Below, one piece after another: positions 53,922-63,435 of a stretch of 64,000 nt of DNA (positions are counted from its first letter, which is position 1; each line of letters begins with the position of its first letter). Position numbers and translations under genes: made by a program. This DNA comes from JBFHRE01 sp041746105 (GTDB taxonomy: Bacteria; Actinomycetota; Acidimicrobiia; Spongiisociales; ZC4RG35): assembly GCA_041746105.1 (NCBI GenBank), contig JBGTHP010000017.1:248001-312000 (forward strand), written 5' to 3'. The notes under the pieces were generated by a model that saw only the letters and a list, made by a program, of their open reading frames with translations, did no database searches and was not told the DNA's origin.

Positions 53922-55439
53922 TCAGACCTGGTAGCGATGTATCAACTCCTGCTTGAGCCGATGGAGCCGATCCGACAACGACACGTGGTAGAGGTGCGGG
54001 TTGACTAGACGCCGTACTCCTGGGTCGAGACGTTCGAGGTCGGCGGCCCGCAGTTTGCGAGCCAACTCCAATTGTTCTGCCGGCGTCGCCGTGTCCAACT
54101 CCGCGGCCGGTTGCAGCAGGGGCTCCATGCCCGAGATATGGTCGGCGGTTAGCGTCCTCGACACGTCTGCCCTGGTTGCGTGATGTAGAAGCAATGGTCG
54201 ATCCGACATTGACTCGTCACTCAGGGCAACAACGTCGGCGGTGGCGGTGCCACGATCGTCGGTGATCCGCCATACCTGTTTTATTCCGGGGTTGGCGACC
54301 TTGGAAAGAGTGTTCGAGATCTTGATCGCAGGCGTCCATTCCCCTGAATCTGACTCGACCGCGACCAGTTTGAAAACCCCATCGAGACTTGGATCTCCGG
54401 CCGACGTCGCCATCGCCGAACCGACGCCATATACCAACCGGTTGAGGAGGCGATCGGTGTCGACCCCGTAGCGGGAGGCCTCATGCTGGATCTGGTTTCT
54501 GATCTGCCAGATCGTCAATTCATCCAGTTGACTCGACAACACAATCGCGGTGTCCTCGAATCCGGCCTTGTCGAGAAGGGCTGCCGACCGGACCGCCAAG
54601 TGTGCGAGGTCGCCCGAATCGAGTCTTATCCCCATCGGACGATGCCCACCGGCCTTGAGTTCGTTGAAAACGGTTATGGCGTTGGGGACCCCTGACTCGA
54701 GCGTGTCGATCGTGTCGACGAGCAGCAGGCAGGCGTCGGGATAGACCTCGGCGTATGCGCGAAATGCCTCGAGCTCGCTTCCCACGATCGCCATGAACAC
54801 CTGCACCATCGAGTGGGCGTGAGTCCCTTTCGACGGCAGTCCGACTGCGGCCGACCCCTCGACGTTGGAAGAAAAGTCGGCGCCACCGATGAGCGCAGAA
54901 CGGGTCGCCTGGTTCGCACCGAAACCTTGTGCACGGCGCATACCGAACTCGAGGACCGCGCCACCGTCGGCGGCTTCGGCGACCCTCGATGCTTTCGTCG
55001 CCACGAGTGTGGAAAAGTTGAGCTGGTTCAACAATGGAGTTTCGAGGATCTGCGCCAACGCCAGCGGCCCTTCGACCGAGGTCAGCACCGCATGCGGATG
55101 CACCACCCGCCCTTCTGGTACCGCCCACATCTGGATCGCGTCGAACGTACCGGTCTGGCCGAGCCATTCGAGAAAGTCCTCGCCAAAGATCCGGGATCCC
55201 TCGTCCGCGTGATAGGCCCGCAAGATGTCGAGTTCGGTTTGGCCGAAACGCACCGATTTCATCCAGTCTCGGAGTGGTCCCAGACCGGCATTTATCGCAT
55301 AACCGGCCTGGTGGGTCCCGTAGTCGGGGTAGGACCGGAAACTGTGGTCGAAACGGGCTGGACGCTCATGGATCCCCATACGGAAATACAGCTGGCCCAT
55401 GATCAGCTGGTAATGGTCGGTGTAGAGGAAACCAGGCAC
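53922..55439 (-). CDS. pncB: Nicotinate phosphoribosyltransferase
   Basis: A 505-residue enzyme converting nicotinate and PRPP to nicotinate mononucleotide in the Preiss-Handler NAD salvage route. Starting with GTG, it begins MPGFLYTDHYQLIMGQLYF, the family start block. LEFGMRRAQGFGANQATRSALIGGADFSSNV near residue 165 and GIRLDSGDLAHLAVRSAALLDKAG near 275 are the PRPP/active-site blocks. It is divergent from the acyl-CoA synthetase gene and leads a two-gene operon with the homocysteine methyltransferase. Confidence 0.92.
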   Translation of the reverse strand: MPGFLYTDHYQLIMGQLYFRMGIHERPARFDHSFRSYPDYGTHQAGYAINAGLGPLRDWMKSVRFGQTELDILRAYHADEGSRIFGEDFLEWLGQTGTFDAIQMWAVPEGRVVHPHAVLTSVEGPLALAQILETPLLNQLNFSTLVATKASRVAEAADGGAVLEFGMRRAQGFGANQATRSALIGGADFSSNVEGSAAVGLPSKGTHAHSMVQVFMAIVGSELEAFRAYAEVYPDACLLLVDTIDTLESGVPNAITVFNELKAGGHRPMGIRLDSGDLAHLAVRSAALLDKAGFEDTAIVLSSQLDELTIWQIRNQIQHEASRYGVDTDRLLNRLVYGVGSAMATSAGDPSLDGVFKLVAVESDSGEWTPAIKISNTLSKVANPGIKQVWRITDDRGTATADVVALSDESMSDRPLLLHHATRADVSRTLTADHISGMEPLLQPAAELDTATPAEQLELARKLRAADLERLDPGVRRLVNPHLYHVSLSDRLHRLKQELIHRYQV

Positions 55440-55700
55440 GTTTTGACGTTAACAACAGCCCGCACTTGCGTCGGACGGCCAACCCGTCATCACGATCCGG
55501 AAGGTATCTGGTGGAAAGGTGGTCGTGGTGGGGTTGGCGCTCGACTATTTCGTCGAGGAAACTGCTCTGGAGGCGCTCGGCCCTGGCTCAGAACCAACGT
55601 GGTGCGGAAACCGATCACCGTCGCTTTAAACCGAGGCCGGCGGCCTCCTTGCCATGGGGAATCGGCTTATGGTTGACCGTCACAACCGAGAGGCGCGAGG

Positions 55701-57251
55701 ATGATATTCAACAGTTTGCTTCCCACAGTTGAGCTTCCTGAAACCCATATCACCCCGTTCGTGCTCGCCAAAGCCTCCGAACGGGTCGACCAAGTGGCAA
55801 TCATCGATGGCCCCAGTGGTCGTTCGTACACCTACGGCCAACTCAAAGAACTGACTGCGCGTTGTGCCGGCGGGCTGGCGGCGAAAGGTTTCGGGGTCGG
55901 ACAAACCATTGCGGTCATGCTCCCCAACATGCCGGAATACTTCATCGCGTTCCATGGCGCTGCCACCACCGGCGGCACTGTCACCACGGTGAACCCAACT
56001 TATGGGCCGGATGAGGTTCGTTTCCAACTCGAAGACGGCGATGCCCGCTTCCTCATAACCATCGCCTTGTTCGCCGAAACAGCACGCTCTGCCGCAGAAG
56101 GTACGGCCGTCGAAGAGATCTTCATCATCGGTGATCCGGTCGAGGGCACCACCCCTTTCACAGATTTGTTGGCGGCCGACCCGTACAACGGTTACGCCGC
56201 TGTCTCCCCCCGCTCCGACGTGGTTGTGCTCCCATATTCGTCCGGGACCACCGGTCTCCCGAAGGGAGTCATGCTGACCCATTTCAACCTGACGGCGAAT
56301 CTGGCACAGGCCAGGCACGCGATCGAAGTCAGGGGTACGGAGGACCGTTGCATCGCGGTGTTGCCCTTTTTCCACATATACGGAATGCAAGTCTTGATGA
56401 ACGGTGTGATCCACCACGGATCGACGGTTGTGACAATGCCTCGCTTCGATCTGGAGGAGTTCCTCAGCCTGATCGAGAGGCATCGGATCACGATCGCCTA
56501 TCTGGTGCCCCCGATCGTTCTCGCCCTGGCCAAACATCCGATGGTCGACAAGTACGATCTGAGCAGCCTTCGACAGATCTTCTCCGGGGCTGCCCCGCTC
56601 GGTGCCGAGTTGGCGCTCGAAGCGGGCGCACGAATCGGATGTGAAGTTGTGCAAGGTTACGGGATGACCGAAAGCAGTCCCATCACCCACGCCACCCCGC
56701 CGGGGCAGTTCAAGCCCGGCTCGATCGGGGTGACGATCTCCAACACCGAGGTTCGGGTCGTGGACCCGGCGACCGGACAGGATCTCGATGTTGACGAGGA
56801 CGGAGAAGTATGGATCCGTGGACCGCAGGTCATGAAGGGTTACCTCAACAATCCGGAGGCCACTGCTGCGACCATCGATGCTGAGGGATGGCTCCACACC
56901 GGCGACATCGGCCACATCGATGCCGACGGTCACTTCTACATCGTTGACCGCCTCAAAGAACTCATCAAATACAAGGGATTTCAGGTTGCTCCCGCAGAAC
57001 TCGAGGCTTTGTTGTTGACCAACGATGCAGTCGCAGATGCAGCCGTGATCGGTGTCCCCGATGAAGAAGCAGGAGAGCTGCCCAAGGCTTTCGTCGTGCT
57101 CAAGCCGGGACATAGCGCGACGGAGGCCGAGATACGCGAGTTCGTTGCCGGCCGCGTCGCCTCGTACAAACAGATCCGTCACGTCGAGTTCCTCGACGCA
57201 ATCCCAAAGTCTGCATCCGGCAAGATCCTGAGACGACAGCTGCGGACCTGA
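55701..57251 (+). CDS. AMP-forming acyl-CoA synthetase (4-coumarate--CoA ligase-like)
   Basis: A 516-residue ANL-superfamily enzyme that activates a carboxylic acid via an acyl-adenylate to its CoA thioester. The P-loop-like VVLPYSSGTTGLPKGVMLTH near residue 173, GYGMTESSP near 318, the Asp in WLHTGDIGHID near 395 and the C-terminal Lys in SASGKILRRQL near 507 are all intact. The layout is closest to 4-coumarate and related aryl/fatty-acid CoA ligases. The ATG is preceded by GAGG. The upstream gap of about 260 bases shows only a small GAGGCC/GGCCTC hairpin. Confidence 0.92.
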   Translation: MIFNSLLPTVELPETHITPFVLAKASERVDQVAIIDGPSGRSYTYGQLKELTARCAGGLAAKGFGVGQTIAVMLPNMPEYFIAFHGAATTGGTVTTVNPTYGPDEVRFQLEDGDARFLITIALFAETARSAAEGTAVEEIFIIGDPVEGTTPFTDLLAADPYNGYAAVSPRSDVVVLPYSSGTTGLPKGVMLTHFNLTANLAQARHAIEVRGTEDRCIAVLPFFHIYGMQVLMNGVIHHGSTVVTMPRFDLEEFLSLIERHRITIAYLVPPIVLALAKHPMVDKYDLSSLRQIFSGAAPLGAELALEAGARIGCEVVQGYGMTESSPITHATPPGQFKPGSIGVTISNTEVRVVDPATGQDLDVDEDGEVWIRGPQVMKGYLNNPEATAATIDAEGWLHTGDIGHIDADGHFYIVDRLKELIKYKGFQVAPAELEALLLTNDAVADAAVIGVPDEEAGELPKAFVVLKPGHSATEAEIREFVAGRVASYKQIRHVEFLDAIPKSASGKILRRQLRT

Positions 57252-57256
57252 ATATC

Positions 57257-57931
57257 TCAGGCCGCTGCTTCAATGGTGATGACTACCTCGAACGGTTCGA
57301 CCACGCCGATCGTCTCGCAGATGCGAGCCAGCCTTTGAATCATGGGGGCGGTGACCCGATGTCCCTTGCCGAGTAGAAGTGTTCCCGAGGTTGAGCGAAC
57401 GTCCTCGTTGACGACCATGTCCGGCACCAGCCGACTGACCACAACCGACTCAACCCTGGTATGAGCTACTCGCGCAGGCTCGCCGAGTAGACGCTTGAGC
57501 AACCTGGCACGAAAAGGGCTGGAAAAAGGTTTCTGCAATGCATTTGTTGTCGCAGCCGATCCACCTGCGATCAGATGTGCCTGATAGGTCGCCACCACAT
57601 CGAGGGCGTGGGCACCTGCCGCAACCAATTCGGCGCCATCGCCAACCTCATGACCGGAAGGCAGATTGTCCGGAGGCGCCCCGTGGTGTCTGATCATTTC
57701 TGCCACCTGACCCAGCCGAGGAATGTCTTTGAGCAACCGGAAGGCAGCTTCCGGCTGGCGCGCAGCAGCATCGGATTCGCGGGCGTCGAGCACCCCTCCG
57801 GTTTGGATCTTGCGACGGAGTTCGGTGGGGAACGTCAAGGACCCTATCTGGGTCAAACGGGCTGCCAGCTCCACCTGCCATCGGTCCTTTTCTGCGAACT
57901 CGCCCAGGATCGAACCAACCAGGTCGGTCAT
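57257..57931 (-). CDS. Degenerate HD-GYP domain protein (RpfG-type output)
   Basis: A 224-residue protein resembling the output half of RpfG-type regulators. ELAARLTQIGSLTFP takes the place of the LLHDIGKLGIP motif, so the metal-binding His-Asp is replaced by Thr-Gln; MIRHHGAP keeps a HH. It is probably inactive as a c-di-GMP phosphodiesterase. A separate C-terminal part (about 170-220, LLGKGHRVTAPMIQRL) is found in such proteins. It overlaps the receiver gene by 4 bases, so together they equal one split RpfG-like regulator. Confidence 0.75.
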   Translation of the reverse strand: MTDLVGSILGEFAEKDRWQVELAARLTQIGSLTFPTELRRKIQTGGVLDARESDAAARQPEAAFRLLKDIPRLGQVAEMIRHHGAPPDNLPSGHEVGDGAELVAAGAHALDVVATYQAHLIAGGSAATTNALQKPFSSPFRARLLKRLLGEPARVAHTRVESVVVSRLVPDMVVNEDVRSTSGTLLLGKGHRVTAPMIQRLARICETIGVVEPFEVVITIEAAA

Positions 57932-58281
57932 CTGACGATTGTGTCGCTCAGTGACAGAGCCAGATCATCTGTGCCACACGGTTTGGTGAGAAATCGGAAA
58001 ACATTGCCGTCGTTCACCGCCGACGCCGCCACCCGGAGATCGGCCTGACCGGTGAGCATGACGCGCACAGTCTCAGGGTTTCGTCGCGCAACCTCACTCA
58101 AGAACTGGAAACCGTTCATCGAAGGCATCTGGAAATCCGAAACGACGACGGCGAAAGGGCCAGAATCGGCCAAAGCCGCCAGACCGAGTTCCGGGCCGGC
58201 GGCCGTCTCCAGATCGAAGTTTTTTCTCAGCCCCCTGCGAAAACCGTCGAGGATGTTCGGCTCATCATCTACCAGCAACAC
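57928..58281 (-). CDS. Response regulator receiver protein
   Basis: A single receiver domain of about 117 residues from the GTG at 58281 (VLLVDDEPNILDGFRRGL). DDE near residue 6, the phospho-acceptor Asp in VVVSDFQMPSMNG near 50, and the Lys in RFLTKPCGTDD near 99 are present. There is no output domain; the HD-GYP-like gene follows with a 4-base overlap. The upstream end abuts the REC-HDOD gene. Open frame to 58323 runs into that gene. Confidence 0.85.
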   Translation of the reverse strand: MLLVDDEPNILDGFRRGLRKNFDLETAAGPELGLAALADSGPFAVVVSDFQMPSMNGFQFLSEVARRNPETVRVMLTGQADLRVAASAVNDGNVFRFLTKPCGTDDLALSLSDTIVR

Positions 58282-58286
58282 CCCGA

Positions 58287-59429
58287 TCAGCCATACATCG
58301 CCTCCCGGCAGATACCAACCCAATGATCGATCTGGTCAACAGCGCCGATCGCTTCGAGGTGTTCATAATCGAGTGCCGGTTGACCATCGGGGCCGGCCTC
58401 GAATGTGGCCACTGCGCAGTGGAGCAGAGATGTCACCGTGATGGCTTCTGCCATGGTTTCGCTCGGACGCCGGTAACAGGTGACAGCCTCGACCACCCCA
58501 TCGGGCAATCCCCAGATATCGAGCAAGTACCCACCGATGTCTTCGCAGGAGTACCCCAGAACCGCTCGCTCTTGCTCTGGCGCGCCCTTGAAGATCTCAG
58601 GTCGGCGAACCGCAACCGCCATCCGACCCACGAGGTGGAGGATCCCCACCAGATGCGACGAATCGATCTTGGCATCGAGCCCGACATGTCGGGCAAGTTT
58701 TCCCATCGCGTTTGCGACTTGCATCGAACGCAGCCAGAGGCGGTCCAATTCTTCTGCAGGGATCCATGCGGCGGAGTAGAGCTCGGCGGCAACAACCACG
58801 GAGCTGACGACGTCCCCACCGAGAAGCGCCGTCGCTTCCTGCGGGCTCGAGACTTCGCGTGCCAGCCCAAAAAAGGAGGAGTTCACGAGCTGGAGCAGTT
58901 TGGTCGTGATACCGGGATCTCTGGCGATCAATGATCCGACTTCGTGGAGTGTGGCGTCCGCCTCTCGCAGGATCGAAGTGATCTCGGCGTAAAGCGATGG
59001 CATGGTCGGAAGCTGGCCGAGATCGGATACGGCTGCCAGAAGAGCAGGCTCCTGGAAACGGCCACGGAGACGTATGGAACGCATCACGGCGCGCCGGATG
59101 GTGTCTGCATCGCAGGGCTTGTGCAGATATTGATGGGCGACCCCGACCGACTTGAGCATCATCTCGCGTTCCGCATGGCCGGAGAGCACAATCCGGACAA
59201 CCGTCGGGTGACGCTCCTTCACTGTCGAAAGCAGTTCGAGTCCCGACATCTGCGGCATCCGCATGTCGGAGACAACCACGTCGAAGGGTTTGTGAGCCAT
59301 GAGCTCCAGGGCGTGCGGTCCCGACGGAACGAACTCCGCCTCGATGTCGGCGCGGTCCTTGCGCAGCATCCGTCGCATTCCGTCGAGAATGCTCTGTTCG
59401 TCATCGACAAAAAGCACCTGAACGGTCAT
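58287..59429 (-). CDS. Response regulator with HDOD output domain
   Basis: A 380-residue protein. Residues 1-120 form a receiver domain (VLFVDDEQSILDGMRRML; phospho-Asp in VVVSDMRMPQMSG; Lys in YLHKPCDAD). From about 130 an HDOD domain follows (LGQLPTMPSLYAEITSILREADATLHEVGSLIARDPGITTKLLQLVNSSFFG, seen here in parts as LPTMPSLYAEI and RDPGITTKLLQLVNS). HDOD proteins lack the HD metal ligands and act as signalling scaffolds. It overlaps the kinase gene by 4 bases. Confidence 0.88.
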   Translation of the reverse strand: MTVQVLFVDDEQSILDGMRRMLRKDRADIEAEFVPSGPHALELMAHKPFDVVVSDMRMPQMSGLELLSTVKERHPTVVRIVLSGHAEREMMLKSVGVAHQYLHKPCDADTIRRAVMRSIRLRGRFQEPALLAAVSDLGQLPTMPSLYAEITSILREADATLHEVGSLIARDPGITTKLLQLVNSSFFGLAREVSSPQEATALLGGDVVSSVVVAAELYSAAWIPAEELDRLWLRSMQVANAMGKLARHVGLDAKIDSSHLVGILHLVGRMAVAVRRPEIFKGAPEQERAVLGYSCEDIGGYLLDIWGLPDGVVEAVTCYRRPSETMAEAITVTSLLHCAVATFEAGPDGQPALDYEHLEAIGAVDQIDHWVGICREAMYG

Positions 59430-61453
59430 GCCGCGACCTCCGAGACCGAGCGCGGTAACCGGACGTGAAAGGTGGTGCCTTCGCCGAGAACCGTCTCGAC
59501 GTCGATACGTCCCCGATGGCGATCCACAATCACCTGGTGGGCGATCGCGAGTCCCTGGCCGGTGCCTTTGCCGACGTCCTTGGTGGTGAAGAAGGGGTCG
59601 AAGATCTTCTCGACAACGTTCGGCGGCATGCCTGTGCCGCTGTCAGAGACCGAGACGGTCACGAACTGTTCATCAAATGTCGTCCGCAGCACGATCCTTC
59701 CCAGACCGTCCTCAGACCTCCCGGCGATTGCATGGGTTGCGTTCACGACCAGGTTCAGCAGCACCTGGTTCAGCGGCCCTGAGAATGCCGGAACCGGCGG
59801 GAGGTTGGGGTCGAGGATCGTCTCGAGTTCGGCAACGTATTTCCACTCGCTCTGAGAGACGATGGCGGTTGAAGAAACCGAGTGGTTGACATCGACGGTT
59901 GACGGTTCCTCATTACCGGGATGGGCGAAGTCCTTCATTGCTCGGATGATCTCGGCGACCCGTGAAACTCCGTCAAGAGCTTGTGCAACAGACATCGGCA
60001 TCTCTTCGATGAGGAATTCGACGTCGGCCCGCTCAACCGCCGTCTGCAGCGCGTCAACAAACGGATCACCCCTGTCCGCATACTCCTCCGCGACCCTCGA
60101 GGCAGCCTGGAGAAGATTGATGACATCGGCAGTCGACTCGCCGAGGAAGCGGACGTTGTCGCCGACGTATTGGATTGGCGTGTTGATCTCGTGGGCTATG
60201 CCGGCAGCCAAAACCCCGATCGCTTCCATCTTCTGGGACTGAAGCAAGGCAGCCTGGGTTGAGCCGAGCTCGTGGTTCGTCGCTTCGAGTTCGTTCTTTG
60301 CGCGCTCCAGCCGGCGCAACATGGTCAATACCTCGGTCGAGTCGACTGCGGTGACGATGAGCCTGTCAAACGCAAAGGTCCTGGCCCCAGGATTGACGAG
60401 GGTCACCGAAAAGCTCCTGGTTTGGCCGTCCCGCTCGATGTCGATCTCGAACTCCGACCGTGCATGTCGATCCCAAACGAGGGAGAGAATCTTGCCGAGG
60501 AGTTCTTTGACCGAGACCGAAAGGGTATGGACAGGGAGCGGGCCGATCAGGTCGGGAACCCCGACGAGATCGGCGCCCTGGCTGTTGGCGGCATTGATCG
60601 AGATATTTCCTATCAAAGCGTCAAGGCGTGCCGGGTTGGCGTCGAACTCCGAGGACAGTTCTGAGATGCCCTCCTTCCGCAAGTAGCTGAATCTTTCCAC
60701 TGCGGCCGAGGCGTCGATTTCAAGCACCGGAATCGGTAAGGCCCCAAAAAGGGTGGACTGGTGAAGGTGCTCGCGCTCGAGCTCTTCTCTGGCGAGTGCG
60801 AGGCGTTGCTCCCTGCGATTGGCCCTGGCTCCAGAGGCCGACATCGCCAGGAACACAACAACGACGGAACCAGCAAATGAAAACACCGAATACAACGCAA
60901 GGTGCCGAGGTTCGAGTAGCGCATTCGAGGTGATGTTCGAGCCGAATGCGACACCAGCCACGGTCACCGCGACTCCGTACACGGAAACCCTGAGGGCGTC
61001 TCGTGAATCCAGGATTCCCATCGCCAACACGAACTGGGCCGTGATCCAGCCGATTGCAATTGTTGGGCTGCCGCTCAACACACCTACCAACACGAGAAAG
61101 GAGAGATCTGTCACCAAGCCAGGAACAGCCGACAGGCGTCGCCGGCGAGTGGTCAGCGGGACGACCGTTGCTCCATAGACCACCGCATATCCGGCGACGA
61201 TCATTCCGCCCTCCCACTCGAAATAGGACGTGAGCCCGACGTGGACGATGAGGAGAACTGCCAGATTCACATACCGAATGACGGTGTGAACAGATCCCCA
61301 CATCTCGTAATCCAGAGCGGTGCCACCATGACCGAACAGTTCGCGAAGACGTGGGCGATGAAGTTGGACTCTCGGCGCATCTGCCTGCACTGCTGGCTCC
61401 GGGTGGAAGGACACCGTTCCCGTCGACCCGGGACACCCATCCATAAGCGGCAA
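59426..61453 (-). CDS. Membrane sensor histidine kinase
   Basis: A 675-residue kinase. About six transmembrane helices occupy residues 60-205, a PAS-like sensing region spans about 240-390, and a coiled coil (EATNHELGSTQAALLQSQKMEAIG) precedes the HisKA box with the phospho-accepting His in AAGIAHEINTPIQYVGDN near residue 420. The ATPase domain has NQVLLNLVVNATHAI, SDSGTGMPPNVVEKIFDPFFTTK and GTGQGLAIAHQVI. The true start is uncertain among several Met codons. It is cotranscribed with REC-HDOD, REC and HD-GYP-like genes. Confidence 0.87.
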   Translation of the reverse strand: MPLMDGCPGSTGTVSFHPEPAVQADAPRVQLHRPRLRELFGHGGTALDYEMWGSVHTVIRYVNLAVLLIVHVGLTSYFEWEGGMIVAGYAVVYGATVVPLTTRRRRLSAVPGLVTDLSFLVLVGVLSGSPTIAIGWITAQFVLAMGILDSRDALRVSVYGVAVTVAGVAFGSNITSNALLEPRHLALYSVFSFAGSVVVVFLAMSASGARANRREQRLALAREELEREHLHQSTLFGALPIPVLEIDASAAVERFSYLRKEGISELSSEFDANPARLDALIGNISINAANSQGADLVGVPDLIGPLPVHTLSVSVKELLGKILSLVWDRHARSEFEIDIERDGQTRSFSVTLVNPGARTFAFDRLIVTAVDSTEVLTMLRRLERAKNELEATNHELGSTQAALLQSQKMEAIGVLAAGIAHEINTPIQYVGDNVRFLGESTADVINLLQAASRVAEEYADRGDPFVDALQTAVERADVEFLIEEMPMSVAQALDGVSRVAEIIRAMKDFAHPGNEEPSTVDVNHSVSSTAIVSQSEWKYVAELETILDPNLPPVPAFSGPLNQVLLNLVVNATHAIAGRSEDGLGRIVLRTTFDEQFVTVSVSDSGTGMPPNVVEKIFDPFFTTKDVGKGTGQGLAIAHQVIVDRHRGRIDVETVLGEGTTFHVRLPRSVSEVAA

Positions 61454-61475
61454 CTGCGACTACCGGAGATTTCGG

Positions 61476-62336
61476 TCAGGCAGCGAGCGATTCAACCATC
61501 GGTGCAGAATCGAGACGGGCGCCGGCGACTACCTCCTCGACGTCGTCCACCGACAGCCCCCACATGGTTTCAGCCTGCAACGCCAGCCACCTCGGGACGG
61601 ACCCGGCAGGATCTGCCTCGGCAAGTGCAGCGGCGAAGCGAACAATCGGGAACTCGGTGTGCTCGGCCGCCGGGTCTCCTTCTTCTGCCACGGCCATACA
61701 GATGACCTGCGGAAACCGCCATTGCTCGAACATCGACGCAGCAGCCATGCCGTGAGTCCAGCCGAATAACGCTCGTTCTGATGCCGCCAGCGGTTCAGAA
61801 CGGTCGGCGGCCCATCGGCGATAGAACTCCGGGTAACCGGGGTGCACCGCGTGCAGGACCGGTACTGCCAGGTCGGACAGCAAGCTTGCGGTGAAATTTT
61901 CTGACCGTCGAGGCCGGTCGAAGCGATCGGAGAGAGCACCGGCTACGGACGCACCCAAGGCGGCCGAAGTCCAGAAGGACTCAATGTCGAAGTCGGGCGG
62001 CACCACCCGGTTGATCGCACCGCCGGCCGCCAGAGAAAGAAGCACCGATTCGAGGTGATTGCGACCGAGCATCATGGCCGCCTGGGCGACGCCGGTCACG
62101 GGGCTCCGAGGGGCAAAAAGGACGGAGTTGGCGACCGCAAGGAGCTTCGCCGAAACCCCGGGGTCGCGAGAGAGGATGTCGGCCACCGAGCCCAGATCGA
62201 AGTCGGGATCCGCCAGTCGTTCGATTGCACCCGTGACCGCCGCCGGCATCGCCGGCAACGCCGCCGTGTCGAGAGCACGCCTCAACTCGTCAAACGCCGC
62301 GTTCGTGGTCTCGTTGGCAGCCCGACGAAATCTCAT
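61476..62336 (-). CDS. HDOD domain protein
   Basis: A 286-residue single HDOD-domain protein (LDTAALPAMPAAVTGAIERLADPDFDLGSVADILSRDPGVSAKLLAVANS, seen here as LPAMPAAVTGAI and RDPGVSAKLLAVANS). A GWTHGMAAASMFEQWRFP segment follows. No receiver domain. HDOD proteins in this cluster probably relay or scaffold signals from the kinase downstream. The start overlaps the stop of the ion-channel gene by 4 bases (ATGA). Confidence 0.85.
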   Translation of the reverse strand: MRFRRAANETTNAAFDELRRALDTAALPAMPAAVTGAIERLADPDFDLGSVADILSRDPGVSAKLLAVANSVLFAPRSPVTGVAQAAMMLGRNHLESVLLSLAAGGAINRVVPPDFDIESFWTSAALGASVAGALSDRFDRPRRSENFTASLLSDLAVPVLHAVHPGYPEFYRRWAADRSEPLAASERALFGWTHGMAAASMFEQWRFPQVICMAVAEEGDPAAEHTEFPIVRFAAALAEADPAGSVPRWLALQAETMWGLSVDDVEEVVAGARLDSAPMVESLAA

Positions 62337-62653
62337 TCAGCCCTTCTCCCCATCTTGGTCGCAAAGATGCTGAGAAGACCACCCAACATCACATATCCGA
62401 CAAGGACCTCGAACATGGCGAGGGCTTGACCGGTGCCGGTGGAAGGCACAACATCGCCGTATCCGAGGGTGGTCATGGTGATGACGCTGAAGTACACAAA
62501 AGAGAGCCGGGTCGGGTGATCGCCGAGGTCGAGACCAACCACGCCAAAAGCCAAGGCGAACGCCATGGCGAGTATGGCGGTCCACAGTGCCCAACGCAGA
62601 AAGCTACGCCCACAATCCGAGGTCAACCACCAGATCCGGTATACCACGGGCAT
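62333..62653 (-). CDS. Two-helix potassium-channel-like module (frame differs from the pentapeptide gene)
   Basis: About 106 residues from an ATG at 62653 (MPVVYRIWWLTSDCGRS). Two transmembrane helices (FLRWALWTAILAMAFALAFGVVG and ALAMFEVLVGYVMLGGLLSIFA) flank a pore loop with the K+-selectivity sequence TTLGYGD. In similar proteins this module follows pentapeptide repeats in one chain; here it is in another frame from the gene directly upstream. Either it is a separately translated subunit, or a one-base change at a CCC run near 62648 broke a single gene. Confidence 0.75.
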   Translation of the reverse strand: MPVVYRIWWLTSDCGRSFLRWALWTAILAMAFALAFGVVGLDLGDHPTRLSFVYFSVITMTTLGYGDVVPSTGTGQALAMFEVLVGYVMLGGLLSIFATKMGRRAE

Positions 62654-63359
62654 TGAGCTTGCTCTTGTGCCGGAATTCGAAGAGATAGTTCTGATCCATG
62701 ATGTGGCGGCGGGCGAGGTACGCCCCGGCGAAATCGGTGTCGAGGATGTCGGCCCCGATCCAGTCGGCGGCGCCGTAACCATCCATTCCTTTGAGACGGG
62801 CCCTCTGCATATTTGTGTCGCCAAAATGGGCACGGTGGACTCGGGCCTTGGTCAGGTCGGCCCTCTCCAGGTTCGCCCTGGACAGGTCTGCGTCCGTCAA
62901 ATCGGTTTCATGGAGGCGGGCGCCGGTCAAGTCCGCGACTCTCAGATCGGCGTTCTCGAGGATCGAATGCGAGAGCGATGCATCAGAAAGGCGGGCGTTG
63001 AACAAGATCGCGTCTGTCAGATCGCTGTTGCCGATCACCACCCGAGCGGCTTCGATCCCCGTGAGGTCGGCGCCAGTCAGATCGCTTCCGATGATCTGGG
63101 CTCCATTCAGAGTGGCTCGTTCCAGGTGGGCGCGCGCCAGATTCGTCCCGATCAGTTTTGCTCCGCTCAAATCGGCTCCTGCAAGGTTGGCGCCCGACAG
63201 ATCGCATCCCGAGAGATCGAGACCGGCCAAATCCGCCCCTACCAGATCGATACCGCGAAGATCGGCACCAGGTTTTATCTGGTCGTCGACCGATCCGGGT
63301 TTGTGGGCAGGCACGGCTTCTCCTCGAGCGAGATCTCGATGACCACCCGGTCGGCGCAT
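62604..63359 (-). CDS. Pentapeptide-repeat protein (N-terminal part of a split channel)
   Basis: A 251-residue protein with about 30 pentapeptide repeats of the form A(D/N)Lxx (GADLAGLDLSG, GADLSGAKLIG, NADLRVADLTG and so on) from residue 30 to about 215, which fold into a right-handed quadrilateral beta-helix. After FEFRHKSKLNA the frame runs on for only 15 residues and stops, while the channel module continues in the neighbouring frame. Deleting one C near 62648 would join them to one protein. It starts upstream of the pyrophosphatase gene, divergently. Confidence 0.8.
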   Translation of the reverse strand: MRRPGGHRDLARGEAVPAHKPGSVDDQIKPGADLRGIDLVGADLAGLDLSGCDLSGANLAGADLSGAKLIGTNLARAHLERATLNGAQIIGSDLTGADLTGIEAARVVIGNSDLTDAILFNARLSDASLSHSILENADLRVADLTGARLHETDLTDADLSRANLERADLTKARVHRAHFGDTNMQRARLKGMDGYGAADWIGADILDTDFAGAYLARRHIMDQNYLFEFRHKSKLNARGIPDLVVDLGLWA

Positions 63360-63435
63360 AACAGCCTCCGTTAAGCCTCAGCCGGTCGGGACCCGCCAGG
63401 CTCCGTTACCATCCACCAGTCGGAAGGAGCCAGTG

